From: Gnetum montanum
Taxonomy: Eukaryota; Streptophyta; Gnetopsida; Gnetales; Gnetaceae
Direction of reading: 5' to 3'
NCBI GenBank assembly: GCA_015680685.1
Contig: MNCI01011128.1
Location: forward strand, 207,563 to 271,562
DNA length: 64,000 nucleotides
A program made the translations under genes and the position numbers. This document shows, in pieces, positions 11,451 to 24,290 of this stretch; the stretch's first letter is position 1, and each line of letters starts with the position of its first letter. The notes below the pieces were generated by a model, which saw only the letters and a list, made by a program, of their open reading frames with translations, did not search any database and was not told the DNA's origin.

Positions 11451-12904
11451 TGATGAGTTTTCATTGTTGGTCGGTGACATAACCCCGTCGATAGGATCTC
11501 ATCGATGTGATCCCATTGACATAGGATTTTCCATGTTGATGTGTGCTAACTAACAAGGCCCCTTGTCTTACCTATAAATGTGCACATATCTATCGCATTT
11601 ATGGCATCTTTCCATTAATTATAGCAAAGCTCTTGCAGTTTTTCCATTTGAAAGTTAGAGTATTTTTTGAGTGCTTACAGTAGGAGTTGAAAAGTATACA
11701 ACTCTTTATTCAAGCATCAATGTACCTAAACACCTCAATGTGAATGAAAATAAAGACAAACTTTCCTAATAAACCTTGCAACACTTGGAATAGAATAAAT
11801 TTACTTTCCATGCAATTTACTTTAATGCACTTTAAATTCATGTATGTAGTTAATATTTACATTTCCACGTAGGTTAATCATTTGGCAAAATAAGCACAAC
11901 CAATGTTAAACCCCAAAATTGGTTCAATTTTTAATAAACATTTCTATCAAAATTAATACATTTCTATTATATGTTATTTGATTAGTATTTCATTAATGTT
12001 ATTTTACTTTAATGCACTTTAAATTCATGTATGTAGTTAATATTTACATTTGAAGAATTATTAAGTGAAAATTTGTTGAGCTTTGTGCCAACTATAGATT
12101 ATTAGAGTTCATTGTTGAACTATTGAGGTTTCTGCATTGTGGAAACAGCAAGGCAAAATCACAAATTAGATGAGGTCTCCCTTGTAATCTTCATAATCTA
12201 CGTATTTGTGATTTCAATTTGATTTAATCATAAATTTTCATTCTTGAACTTATGACTAGAAGTTAGGATAAAGATGCATGTTTTTACTAATGAGTGACAA
12301 TCATAAGTGTGGAATTTCTTTAGATTCAATTCTTACCATTTATTATCTTGATGATCTTTTGACCTTTGAACCATTCCTCCATGAGATATGACTCGTGGAT
12401 CAATCATAGACAACATGACTTTTCTATAACAAAGATAAATTTTAAAGGTATCCAGCACCGAATTTTTCCTGGCTTATCAATTTTGGCATCATTACTTCAA
12501 GCGTAAACATGTATTCGCTTAGTAATTACAATAGTGTTATTGCTTAGTTCACCTAGTAGTGGATATGTGGGTTCAAGATGTGTACGGTAAGTTGGAAACA
12601 AACACTCAATGCTTGTAGGCTAGTTTAGAATTTATTTTCTATATTAATTAGATTAAATAATTAATATCTCTATTATTGCTAAGAGTAGCATAAGGCTACA
12701 ACAACATCAACAATCATATGCCTCACTTTGAACTAAACCATACGTGACAATGCTACCACTAGTCCAAGTGGGAAGACAATGTCCTGCGATCAATGTTTAA
12801 CGATCTAGATGCCAAACTAGTTGCATCCAAAAAAATTCAATTAGGTTGTGTGTGAATGCTCGTAATTCATATGTTTGGATGTAGGGTATACCTACTGCTC
12901 ATCA
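11451..12904 (+). repeat. 3' LTR of element B
   Basis: 1454 bp, starting TGATGAGTTTT and ending TGCTCATCA, with TATAAATG at 11573-11580. It has the same block order as the A-family LTRs (leader, AATAAAGA block, CACTAGTCCAAGTGGG block, GTACCTACT-like tail) but is about twice as long. A 48-bp exact direct repeat occurs at about 11817-11864 and 12004-12051. No primer-site sequence follows, as expected for a 3' LTR. Confidence 0.75.
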
Positions 12905-14100
12905 CCTTCAAAATACACCACTAGATTTAGGGGAAAGTATAGACATCATGCCATCTAAGTTAGTTCAAAAAAAATAGGCATTTTGAATATGAAAAGTACC
13001 ATCCTTGGTAGATGATATAATAATATCATCCTTAGGAATTGTGAAGGATATCATAATTAAGGTTGAGGATAAATTATGTGTTGATTCTAACATAACTTGA
13101 TTGAAAATAATTTTTTATTTTTGCAAAATTTTTGGTGGCCTATTCTATTCAATGACGTGGGTGGCCTAATCATTCAAAAATAGTTTTTTTCTAAGTTTGA
13201 AACTATGATATCTTTGCAATCTAAAATAGTTTTAAACTAATCTTTAGCTTGTCAGAAAGCTCGTTCTACAAGCTATAAGTTTGTAAAATTTTGGAACAAT
13301 TGGAGTTTATTCGGTCATCTAAATCCTACTTGCAAAAGAGACCTTGAATAAATCTATTTAGCATCCAAAATAGAAATTTGGAAATTATGAGATGAATATC
13401 TCTGCAATCCAAGAAAGTTATAAAATGAATTCTTGATACAAAACTCTTTCAAAAATTTAGTTTTTTTTTTTAATTTGGACTTAAATTTGAGTAAATAGTT
13501 AATACTGGTCACACAAGAATGGCTCTAAATGTAATTTTTTAACTTCTTGAAATAAAATGAAGTATAATAATGTACAAAACCTTGATGTTTTGGTAAATAT
13601 GATGATGGATCAATTATGAATTTGCAGAGAAATTTCATAACAAATATAATCCAAAATACAACATAATATGCCTATGTATTTATAGGCATTTGATGAGGCC
13701 ATTATAACTAATGAAGGGACAAATCTATTTTCATGGAAAATGGGCTAAGAATTGAAGATACATGTAAGATTTATATCATTATATTATTACATCTACCCAT
13801 CAGTCATTTAGTAAAGGAATAAATAAATAAATTTTCCTATTTTATCCTATATGACTTGAAAATTAAAATAGAAATTACATGACTTTTGTTCCAATGTTAC
13901 TAAAATTTCTAAATTGTTTATTCTTGATCTTTGATTTTTTCATTTTATCTTCATGTTTTCATTTCAATTTGTTGTACTTCCATATGTGGACATGACCTTC
14001 AATTATTTTGAATTTTGGTTTGTAGAACTCATTTCTTCTTATTATTTGAAATCCACAACATGGGGAATAAATATTAGTGAAGTCTAAATGTCCAAAGTGC
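12905..14100. other. No gene recognised; decayed repeat DNA
   Basis: AT-rich with no frame that reads as protein. Two similar blocks near 13201 and 13383 (ATATCTTTGCAATC and ATATCTCTGCAATCC, each followed by a run ending in AACTC/GCTC) suggest an old duplication. It is probably the 5' part of remnant G, but that is not shown. Confidence 0.4.
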
Positions 14101-15240
14101 ACTCTAAAACCAATAGTATATCTTGATGATTTTGTCATATTAGAAGTTCATGATTCAAATTATTCTGCTATTATCCTAGGGAGACCTTGGTTAGCTACTG
14201 CTAAGCATGTAATTCATTATCACTCATGATTTCTGCAACTATCCTTTACCAATATGACATTTAACCTCAAAATTTTTAATCTTAATAAGAATGTTTTAGA
14301 AATATGTCAAAAAGCTATAAAAATGATTTGTGAAGTGGTTTTGGTGATGTTAACTAAGAATGAAGAAACACTAATCCTCACCAACTAACATAAAGTCCAT
14401 AGTAACTAAGAACATCAAGAACTTCATATACAAATTAAGTAGTTATTGGATTTTGGATTTGACACACTAAAATTATAAAACCCTCACAAAAAAATGCAAA
14501 ATAACTTAAGGAACTATCAACTACTCTTAAATACATCTTTCTAGCTAAGGACAGACCCTTAATCATAAATTCAAAATTAACAATTGAAGAAGAGGACATG
14601 TTACAAGATGTATTAGTAAGGAAAACATACATATTTACATGGACATATGAAGATTTAAAAGAAGGAATATCATCAAACATTTTTTAGCGTCATATCTACT
14701 TAGAGGATTGATCCAAACCAATATCGATACCTCCTAAATAACTTACCCTATAATAAAATAAATTGTCAAAGAAGAAATCACTTTAAAATGAAGAGAAGGA
14801 ATAATTTATCCTATATCAGATAGTGAATGAGTTAGTCCTATAACTATGTTACAAAAGAAAAATAGAAAATGGCAAATATGCATGGATTATAGAAAGTCAA
14901 ATCAATACATAAGAAAATATCAAATTTCATCATTATATTCTTGAATACTTAAAAGGCCATCAATATTACTATAATCAAATAGTCATAGCCACTGAATATC
15001 AACATAAAATTGCATTCTTGTGTTCATTTGATATCTTTTCTTTTAAAAGAATGTCATTTGATTCATGAAAAGATCCTACCATACTTCAAAGATCCATGAC
15101 CTCAAAATTTGTTAACATGCTTGAATAATTGATAGAGGTTTTTATGGATCACTTTTCATTATTTGGAAATTCTTTGATCAAACCTAGAATACAAAATTCA
15201 AAACTAGAATTCAAACACCAACAATCAAATAACCAGATAG
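14101..15240 (+). pseudogene. Protease and reverse transcriptase scraps of remnant G
   Basis: Near 14130-14215 the frame reads ILGRPWLATAKH, the C-terminal protease signature of Ty3/gypsy. Near 14860-14930 it reads KWQICMDYRKSNQ, equivalent to the VCVDYRKLN RT motif. Near 15130-15180 it reads EVFMDHFSLFGNS, equivalent to the Athila-type EVFMDDFSVFG active site with the second Asp changed to His. Stops and shifts are frequent. The continuation (integrase) is found at 41225-42347 beyond element E. Confidence 0.7.
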
Positions 15241-15249
15241 TACATGCCC

Positions 15250-15640
15250 ACATTAATCAAATCACATTGTACCCAATTGGCAATAATACATGAAACTATT
15301 AAAACATAATAAGAAAATCATACCAAATAAAGAAAAATATATAAGAAGTTGTGAAATATTTAAGAAAAATAAAATGTACTAACGATGTTGTAAAACAAAA
15401 AATTTGAAAATTTAATAATGTAGAAGAAAATGGTGTAAGATAAAGAAAGTGTAAAACAAAAACTTATAAAAGTAATAATGTGTAAAACAAAAAGATGAAA
15501 AATTGAGGAGTTACATATATAGTCAACATAGATGGCCATCTCCCCCACAACTAAGTTGAAAGGAGAAGATCTGAAAGATTGAGCATGGTTGTCCATTTGA
15601 TGAGATGGTTGTTGAATTAGCTAGATTAGGCTTGTGAAAA
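15250..15640 (-). other. 3' UTR of element E, truncated
   Basis: On the minus strand the stretch 15575-15525 reads like the CTTCCAACTCAATCATGGGGAAG block of A, followed by T-rich DNA as in A (1160-1300). It fades out near 15250 without an LTR. Confidence 0.55.
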
Positions 15641-16860
15641 GGTTTGACTTGTTGTATGTTGACTAACTATTTCTTATCTAGGCTCTCAAGTTTTTAGATC
15701 ATCATGGCCCCAAAAGAAAAAGTTTTGTAAATTATATAAGAGCCTTCTCACAATGTTTGGAACTTAGTTCATTGAGGTATGTGTGTGGGGTTCCAGTAGA
15801 GGAACTTATCTCCTAGTTGAAATTTGATTTTCTTGATTTTAAGTTCATGGCACTTTTTGTTGAACACCTTGTGCAACTCATTAGATGACAAGGCCACCAA
15901 TTGGTTTTTTTCCAACAAGTTGAGATTCATTAGTCTTTCTTTTTGTGCTAGACTTAAGGCAAGGTTGAGATCACAAGCTGTTGAAAGTGTACGAAGCTTA
16001 GATTAAATAGGAAGTGTTGGTAATTTTCCGTATACTAGCTCATAGGGAGAATAGCCTATAGGAAGTTTCCATGTTGAGTAGTAGGCCCAAAGAGCATCAT
16101 TGAGTTTTGTGCTCCAGTCTTTTCTATATTTGCTAATAGTTCTCGCTAGTATCTTTGTGATTTCCCTATTTGTAACCTCAACTTGATCATTGGTTTGGGG
16201 GTGGTAAGGTGTTGTTAGTTTATGTTCAACCCCTAAGCATTGCATAAGCTTCCAAAAAGTAGCTCCTATAAAGTGAGTTCCATTATTAGAAATTAATGCA
16301 CGTGGCACACCAAACTTATTTACAATATTTTGTTGTACAAACTAAGCAGTAATAGAAGATGTGTAGTCAATGACAACTGCAAATTCTTCCCATTTCATAA
16401 AAATAGTTAACAGTGACTATAATGTATGCCTTTCCATTTAACAGGGGTGTGATGGGACCCATGAAATCAATGCCCTAGATGTCGAATGGTTCCAGTGATT
16501 GAATCCATTATTGAGGTCCCTCCTTTCGAGTAGTCATTCCACCATCTCATTTGTAGTGTTCACAAGAGTGGAAAAACTAATGAGCATCCTTAAATATTGT
16601 TGGCCAATAATACCCTGCCATAAAGATTTTAATGGCCATGCATCTCCCAGCATAGTGGCCCCCACAAGGACCTTCATGAGCATCCTTGAGAATGTGTAGT
16701 TGATTAGCATCAGGGACACACCATCGAACCAGGTCATTGATGCACACATTTAGAAGTGTCCGTTAATCTCCATGAAGCATTTTACTTGGTAAAGAAACTA
16801 TTGTTTCTTCTGGTGGTCCAACCCTTATGGCATCTCCTAGGTCAAAAGATAGGTGAGAAT
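15640..16860 (-). pseudogene. Integrase remnant of element E
   Basis: Minus-strand integrase homologous to that of A. The zinc-finger region near 16640-16540 again ends C-E-H-Y instead of C-x2-C. The first Asp is kept in GIDFMG (near 16470). The second Asp is replaced by Asn (ISNNGTHF, within 16308-16003). The Glu is kept (QVEVTNRE). The spacing motif PYHPQTNDQ is complete, unlike A. The C-terminal part reads KFLYWNPTH and ends in LVNI near 15650. Stops are frequent, many at former Gln or Trp codons. Confidence 0.85.
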
Positions 16861-18220
16861 GTCATCATACCATTTTGGCTTAGTCAACAATTATTTAGTT
16901 ATAGCCCTAGCAAAGAGGAGTTCATCAGGAAATAGATTAGATAATGGGCTTTCCTCCTCTTTATTGTCCCATCGCAACTAAGACAAGTGGTTGGCAACCA
17001 CATTGTCAATTCCCTTTCGATCTAGCATCGTAAGATCAGATTCTTATAAAATCACCAACCATCATATGACATGAGGGCTCATCGTTGGCTTATTCATTAG
17101 GAAGTGAATTACACTATGATTTGTATGTACAAACACTTTGTATCCAAGCACATAATGCTTAAACTTCTCTAGAGCAAACACCACTGCCATTAGTCCTTTT
17201 TCTATAGTGGTGTAGTTTAGTTATGCACCCACAATTCTTTAGCTTGCATAGTGGATGTAGTATGGACATTACTTGTTATGCATCTATGTAAGCACAGCTC
17301 CCAAGGCATAATTCAATGCATCTATCATAACATGAAATGGTCTAGACCGATTAGGTGCTTGTAGAATTAGAGTTTCTACAAGTTTCTCCTTTAGCTGTTG
17401 GAATGCTTTTTCACATTCATTAGTCTAGACAAATGAATCATCTTTCTTTGTTAGCACAACCAATGGTTTTGCAATCTTAGAGAAATTCTCTATGAATCAC
17501 CAGTAGTATCTAGTATGTCCAAGAAATAACCAAACATCTTTGACTATTTTTAGTTGGCAGGTAATTCCTTAGATGACCCTTATTTTTTTAGGGTCTACCT
17601 CAATTCCTGCTTGTGAGATTCAGTGCCCCAACACAATGCCTTTCTGGACCATCAAGTGACTCTTTTGCCAGTTGAGCTACAGATTTGTTTCAACACATCA
17701 TTTTAGTACTTGCTCAAGGTGATCCACGACTTGCTCAAATGTAGCTCCATAGGTGGAGAAGTCATCTATGAATACTTCCACATTGCTACCAATCTGTTGT
17801 TAAAAAATGCTTAGGACTAGGCATTGGAATGTAGTGGGGGCATTGCACAAACCAAAAGGCATCTTACAATATGCAAACGTCCCCCAAGAACTTATGAATG
17901 TTGTTTTGGCTTGGTCCTTTAATGCAATTTGAATTTGGTTATAGCCACTATAACCATCTAGAAAACTATAGAAGAAATGCCTAGATATTGTGCCATATTC
18001 AATAATTGAAAATCAATGCTAACTTGCCACTCGTCATCTTTCTTTGGCATAATCATGAGTGGACTAATCCTCTCACTATCTACAATGGGATAGATGAACC
18101 CTATCATGAGGAGTTTTTTGATTTCCTCCTTAATGATCTACTTCAATTCGGGGTTCAATCACCTTTGTGGTTGCCTCTTTGGCTTCATAGCCAAGTCAAT
18201 GTAGATATGATGCAAGCATA
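16861..18220 (-). pseudogene. Reverse transcriptase and RNase H remnant of element E
   Basis: Minus strand from 18220: CLHHIYIDLAMKPKRQ (N-terminal RT motif), then WQVSIDFQLLN, WGTFAYCKMPFGLCNAPTTFQ-like text near 17890-17830, and the active site VFIDDFSTYG near 17775-17745 with both Asp present. LNWQKSHLMVQKGIVLGH follows. RNase H-like text runs to about 16900. The wording is closest to Athila-type RT as I remember it. Stops and shifts break the frame. The first RT codons lie beyond D at 36816-36890. Confidence 0.85.
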
Positions 18221-18225
18221 TCCAA
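18221..18225. repeat. Target site duplication of D, left copy (TCCAA)
   Basis: TCCAA directly before the LTR start TGAAAG; the identical five bases follow the right end at 36811-36815. With one copy removed, the host RT frame reads on from RIDPW to CLHHI. Confidence 0.9.
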
Positions 18226-19965
18226 TGAAAGACCACTAAATTTGGACAATAGCACTACAATGGAAAATTTTTCTAAGTGTCAACCCTAGGCAAATTATTT
18301 CTAAGTGTTTGGCCCATGCTTCTACTACTAGGGCCACGCTCTAGAGTGTAGCCAGCATAACATGCAATACAACCAGATTTGCAAAATCTTCTAAGTGTCA
18401 ACAGCAGCTGTAGAAATTTTTCTATGTATCTTGCTAACTCACATCCCTCTTGCTACTCTCTCCAGCATAGAAAGCATAGCAATACTCTAATGGCTAGTAT
18501 GCACTAGTGTCAAGCAAGAAGTTGGCAAGCTAGCTCAACATGGAAGAAGCATTTGGCAAATCTAACTCTTGAAGTTACCCTTCTTGCTATGCTCTTGAGC
18601 ATAGCTAGCGTAGCAAGGACAAGGACTACAATTTTTGCCAAATTTTTCTAGGTATGTGTGCTACGCTTTGTCCCATCCTACTACACTCTCTAGCATAGTA
18701 AGTGTAGTAACATTGGACTTCAATTTTTGTAAGAATTATCCAACTGTTGTGCTATGCTCTAGAGCATAGTTAGCGTAGCAACAAGGAACTACCTCCAAAA
18801 GATTCCAGAGCTTAACATAGGTCTTCATTTTAGCTCCAGCACCTCCGACAAGCAAGATCAAAAACTTGTACTCTTTTTGTATCCCCCTCTATGTTCCAAA
18901 ATTGTAACTATGCTCAATCCCACTCAAGAGAGGAGAGAACGTAGTCCCAGAGCATAGCCTCCAAATTGCACTATTTTGCACTATTTGTAGGTACATTACA
19001 GTCTTGGCACATGAAATCTTAGTAGCAAAGCCAGTATGGAAGTCTCTCAGGATCCAATGGAGTGTATCAAAGTGTAGCACTAATTGCTCCAATGGGAGCA
19101 TAACAAAGTTTAATGTAGCCCCACCTACCCCTTTACCATGTGACACACAATCTACACTTCACACTAACCCTAAGCCTATAAATACCCCTACATTCCACAC
19201 CCTAGTGGTTGGCAATTCTTTCTAGTGGTAGGAATTTGAAGCATTTGGCTAACAAACCCAAGTAGTAGTTAGCATCTCAGAGCACCACTTGGCACCCAAG
19301 GCACATTGAGCACCCTGTACATCAAAGTGTATGAGCACCTTGGCAACACCTTTGCATTCCACTTAGCATCGCAACACACCGCAAGCCTACAGGACATCAT
19401 GGCAACCAACCCAATAGGCACAAACCTTGTAGTAGACATCAATCTCCACCCTAGGATAGCCTAGAGACTCTGGCTATGCTACTACTATGCCTATCTGTAC
19501 ACCAAATACCTCTACAAAGCTCATTTGTAATTGCGATGCTCCTCATCTGGGGTGGTATCCTCCTTTCTTTTTCTCAAACTCTATTGCATTCTAATCATTT
19601 CCTCCATTGCATTTTAAGTATTTTTCTTTGACATTTAGTACCACATTTGCACTTTTTCATTATTTTACACATTTTTTCCACACTTGCATCACCGTTCTCA
19701 TGCCGAGAGACCTCGCTATGCTCAGGCCTAGTCAGCCTCAGTACTGCTGAGAACACCATCAACACTCAAATTTTTGGCTAACCACACCACCCCTCAATTG
19801 TGCCTAATACCTTAGTTGTAGCTGATTAAGTCCCTATTAAATTAGCAAGATAGTCTAGGGCACTTCTCCTCCATTTCCTGGCAAAGGCCCTCGCTCGGAG
19901 GTAGGGTCAAGGTTGTGCACCTGCGAACCCCTCAATGTTCCAACCATCAACATTTTCAATTGTCA
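18226..19965 (+). repeat. 5' LTR of element D
   Basis: About 1740 bp, homologous along its length to 35075-36810. TATAAATA is at 19177-19184. The U3 part (18340-18790) carries at least four copies of a hairpin-prone motif of the form GCTATGCTCTAGAGCATAGC. The last few bases are uncertain because the two LTR ends differ (TTGTCATAG against TTAGTCATCACA). Confidence 0.85.
19177..19184 (+). promoter_or_regulatory. TATA box in 5' LTR of D
   Basis: TATAAATA followed by CCCCTACATTCCACACC; the same arrangement is found in the 3' LTR at 36021-36028. Confidence 0.65.
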
Positions 19966-20384
19966 TAGTTTTCTAGCACTAGAAGGAGGGCCTGACCATT
20001 TCCTTTTGCATTCAGTGGTAGCCCCGCATGCTCTCTGCACCTTTGTTACTAGCTTCAAACTAGCATAGACATGACACCCCTATGGTTGTCTATGATTCGA
20101 TTGGTGTAGATTAGTCCTAGTTGTCGATTCCCCTAAAACCCCGCAAGATAGAAGCCAAAGTGTATCTCTAACACTTGGACCCTAAACTCTATGCTAGGAA
20201 GAGTGTAGCTTTCCCTCAACATAGGAGCATAGCAAGCATAGCACCAAATTTAAACAATTTTTCTAGTAGCACTTTCATACTTAGTTATCATTTTAGCATT
20301 TCTATACTTAGACATGTTCAACACTCATTGTACTTAACCGCTTCTTTTCTAGTGTTGCACCTTTTGCATTTTTTCACAGTAGCA
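19966..20384 (+). other. Leader of element D
   Basis: Sequence between the 5' LTR and gag, starting TAGTTTTCTAGCACTAGAAGG. I could not assign the primer site to a tRNA. No coding signal is seen; the short frame at 20175-20423 is low-complexity and overlaps the start of gag. Confidence 0.45.
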
Positions 20385-23170
20385 TGGACTCTAAAGATCC
20401 TTCAACCACTACCTCAAATGTAGTCATTTTTTAACCTATCTAGCAAGTATTCACAATCGACATCCCTGGAGCCAAGGGACCCATCTTTATCGGAAGCCTT
20501 CCTTTGTGTAAAGCTCCAGGAAGGCATTCCTTAGACTACCAATAGTTGGAGGCCAAGCAATGTTATGAACTCATACATTAGAATGGAAGGGAGTACTTCC
20601 CTACCCCTAATGATCTCATCCCCCTCACCGAGACTTTTCGGTGGATGCTCAACCAACTCATCCAACTAACTAGGTCAAACAAGCATGATGTAGCAACCGA
20701 TTATGAGGAGCCCTTGTAGGATGAGCAAGAGGAATCCAACACTCACTCAAAAAATGAGAATCCCTTTTATGTCTCTTTCCTATCACCCACCTCTAATGTC
20801 GCTCCTTCACAATCTCGATTATCTACCTTGTTTGAGGCAACAACATCTCCCTTATCACCATCTAGACTAACGCCCATTATGGCAAGCCATCAAGTGCATA
20901 AACATCAAGGTGAAAGACCATCTATTACCTTTCCCTTTGTCATTTTAGCAAATTCTATGTGATTCTCTATTTTGGCATTTGTGATGCCAACTCCCCCTAC
21001 ATGCACACAATGCCAACATCCCAACCACACGTGAGTCAAGCATCATACATTCCACCTATCTCTATGGTTCCCCCTACAATAGCCCAAGCCATAACCATGT
21101 GGTGTGGCCCTACCCCCATGCCTTGGGCACAACACATGAAATAACAACATGCACGATAGCCTCTACAGTAATACACTCAACAAGCATCCTACATGGTCAC
21201 ACAACGTACGATGGTGTCATGGACCATGCCAACAGTACAACAAGTTGCATAACCAATGCAGCTAGCCACATCCACACCAAGCATAGATCAATCATTCTAG
21301 CTCATTCAAACACTCACTGAAAAGGTCAAACAGCTTAAGGCCACCTCTTCTGATATGGTCCAAGTGATGGACTTCTACTAAGATGACCCCATTAATCTTG
21401 TTGTCCCATCACTGACCTTGCCTCCTAGCATTCAACTTCCCCAGTTCACCAAATATAACAGTGAAGGGAACCCCCACGTCCATCTAGTGGCCTTCCAATC
21501 AGAGTGCCTTTTGTTATAGGCATGGTCACATGCAATCATTTGTGTGTTTTTCATGTCCCTAACTGGAAAGGTGCTAAACTAGTATCATGCACTCCCCAAG
21601 GCCTCCATATCTTTGTTGGAGGATTTGCTTAGCCAATTTTTCAGTTACTTTAAGTACAACTTCAAGCCTAAGGTGATCCTGGATCAACTCATGCAAATCA
21701 AGCAAGGCCACTTAGAGCCCATTCAAAAGTTCATCCAGCGATGGAGAGCTACACTTAATGAAATCTACGAGCCTATCGTGAAAACTCACCTACTAGCCAT
21801 TTTCAAAGGTGCAGTGAATGACTTCATTAAGTCAAAATCATACTATCTTGCCCCGCACTCCCTGAGCTAAGCATTCACTCAAATAAAGAGCATTCAAGAT
21901 GCAGCAGAAACCAATAAGGATCTAGCCTATGTGGCCTACAAGAATGCCCATGTGAAGAAAGATAAGAAGAAGGGCAAGGCAAGGATAACTATTGCAGAAA
22001 TGGCCAATGAGGCCAAGCCAAACAATTCCAAACCAACGGCCAAGGCAACCAAGGCCCCAACCAACAACAAAGCAACAATCTCTAGCACTATAGCAACCAA
22101 CCAACCTGCATCATCGAAGACCACGGGGCAAGCTAGCCTAAGGCCAAACTTTGAGCACAAGGACTGCTCAAAGTACACATCATTGCCCATCAAATCATCG
22201 AAACTGTTGGGTCAATTGCTTAGTGCTAGGAACATCCAATATAAGCAAATGTCTGAAGATGCTCGCAAGCATCATGATCACTACTACAAGCTCCTTAGAA
22301 ATCCATCAATAGCTACACCAAATGAGCTTCTAATCCCAAAACACTCTAGGTTGAACTAGTTCTGCCATTATCATCAATTGCTTCACCTTGACATAGATTT
22401 CTGCATGGCCTTATGGGATGACATACAATGCATGATTGATTAGGGCCAACTAGTTCTTGATTCAACAAACCCAATTTTACCAGAAAATCAATCAATGAAG
22501 GTCTATAGAGACCCTCTTAACATAAGTGATGCAGGCTATGTCACCAATGCGATCAGAATTGATGATGACATAGGACTAGCACAAGAACCATTTGTCATTC
22601 ATGTGCCCTTTGACAACATAGGGACCTCTTCAGTGTCAACCAGTCCAAGGATCCCTTTTTTTGTCAAAGTACCACCTCAGGCACCCATGAAATCCTTTTT
22701 GATTAGGACCTTATAGCACATTGCGATGACTGTAACCTAGAAACCCTTTATCGTTAGGGTGCCACAACATGCAAACCCTTCACTAAGTCCCTTGGTGGGG
22801 ACTGCCACAAGGTCTACTCACCCAAGGCCTCATCCTGCATACAACACTAGGTAATCGAGGTGGCATCTTGGGAGGCCAAATGAGCACCTCATCAATCAAA
22901 TGGTGAGGGAACACATGGCATTAGTTCATCCTAAGCTTGTCCCCTTGTCTACTATTCCTATGGCCACATCAACTATAGCTGCTATCGCAAGTGATCAACA
23001 ACCAAGCACTGAGGCTCACAAGCAGGTGAAATAAAACAAGCCTAAATCTCCTTCCCAAGACATCTACCTTTTGGGTCGCATGGAGGAGATGAAGGCTAAC
23101 AAGGTAAGTGATGGAGTAAGGACTTTCTAGATGCATTGGCATAAGTCAAGAAGGCTCTTAAACAAAATAT
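20385..23170 (+). pseudogene. gag remnant of element D
   Basis: The frame starts near MDSKDPSTTTSN. The capsid domain (PF03732-like) lies at about 21400-21870: a PPSIQLPQFTKYNSEGNPHVHL start, then LTGKVLN-YHALPK and FIQRWRATLNEIYEP. A Lys-rich linker follows (21940-22130, KKDKKKGKARI). The degenerate knuckle region FCHYHQLLHLDIDFC sits at about 22360-22400, in the CxYHxxxxHxxxxC style of Tat-group gag. From about 21390 to 23160 one frame holds with only a dozen or so stops, mostly TAG. It forms the first product of the gag-protease unit. Confidence 0.8.
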
Positions 23171-23176
23171 ACAACT

Positions 23177-24022
23177 TTGAGCCTATATGACTTGGTGATG
23201 ACCTCCTCTGCTCATTGTGAAGCACTAGTTTGCATGTTGGCCTCCATCCCTATCAAGGACAACATCCTAGTGGATGAACAAGCCATCCACATTGTGATGC
23301 TTCCTCCTTTGCCTCAAGAATTAGGTACAACACCTCTAGCATTTTGCAATGAGTTAATCAAGGTAGACCCTAAAAAGGGTCAAGTCACCACTACACCAAT
23401 GTTTATAATCATCCAAGTAGGACAATGCAATATTTGCAAGGTGCACATCAATGATGGGGCAGCAACTAACGTCATCCCATTCCCAGTCATTAACAAACTT
23501 GATTTGGTCAACCAAATCCATACCACAAAAACAACATGCCTCAAGTATTTTAACAGATCATGCATTGTCATGATAGGAATAGTCACAATAGCTTTCATGG
23601 TAGGCGAGCAATTCCCCACTACAGTCAAATTCATTGTCATCGAGGAGATGTTGAGGTTCAACCTAATTTTGGGAAGGCCCTGGCTAGTCCAATTACAAGT
23701 CGTCTCCTCACCCATTCACCAAGAGATCCACCTTCTATATGAAGGTGGAAAAGTGATCATACATAGTGATAACTTGGTCCCTACAATCATCAACAACGTT
23801 GATGTAGACCAAGGGTCGGACGTAGAGTTCCCCGATGACATGCTACCCATGGAGGACAAGAGTCAACCTTGTCCAGAAGACCCATATGAAGAGCCAAAAG
23901 AGGCTATTACCCTCCCTGAGGAAGCTTTATGGATAGAATTTCCCTTTAGCATCAACGATGAAGGTGTAGGTGAATACCACCTTGTGCTGCTTAGGCCCTA
24001 TGAACCCCCTAACCTACATTAG
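23177..24022 (+). pseudogene. Aspartic protease of element D (281-codon open frame)
   Basis: A 281-codon frame without stops, so this is the best preserved part of D. The active-site region reads VHINDGAATNVIPF (residues 89-102); Tat-group proteases usually have Asp where Asn92 stands, so it is probably inactive. ILGRPWL, the second signature, is at residues 164-170, followed by the HQEIHLLYEGGKV segment. The C-terminal 80 residues are acidic (EDPYEEPKEA). The start codon is inside the former polyprotein, so it is not a true start. Sequence after 24022 does not continue into RT. Confidence 0.8.
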
Positions 24023-24290
24023 GTTAGGAAGTGACTACATGGCTAAGGTATTCTCTTAGCACAACATGTGTTAGGTGCTTGCTTACTCTCAATCTTTTTT
24101 GCATGCTCCGTTAGCCCCATTAGCCTTTTTCTTGCATAGCTATGTTCCACATGGTTGCTTGTGTTTTGCATTATTCGCTTTGTTGCACATTCACCTCTTT
24201 TTATCATGCATTTTCATTTAGTCTATTACACATTAACAAGACATTAAAAAACACATAAAAATTATAAAACTCAAATTGCAAAAAAAAAGA
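24023..24290 (+). other. Non-coding spacer after protease of D
   Basis: T- and A-rich DNA without a coding frame, between the protease stop and tandem array 1. Confidence 0.4.

Noticed and set aside
21922-22193. Hydrophobic minus-strand frames resembling membrane segments
   Set aside because: They are the reverse of the Lys/Ala/Thr-rich gag linker of D.
23380-23715. 111-codon minus-strand frame
   Set aside because: Shadow of the D protease frame on the plus strand.
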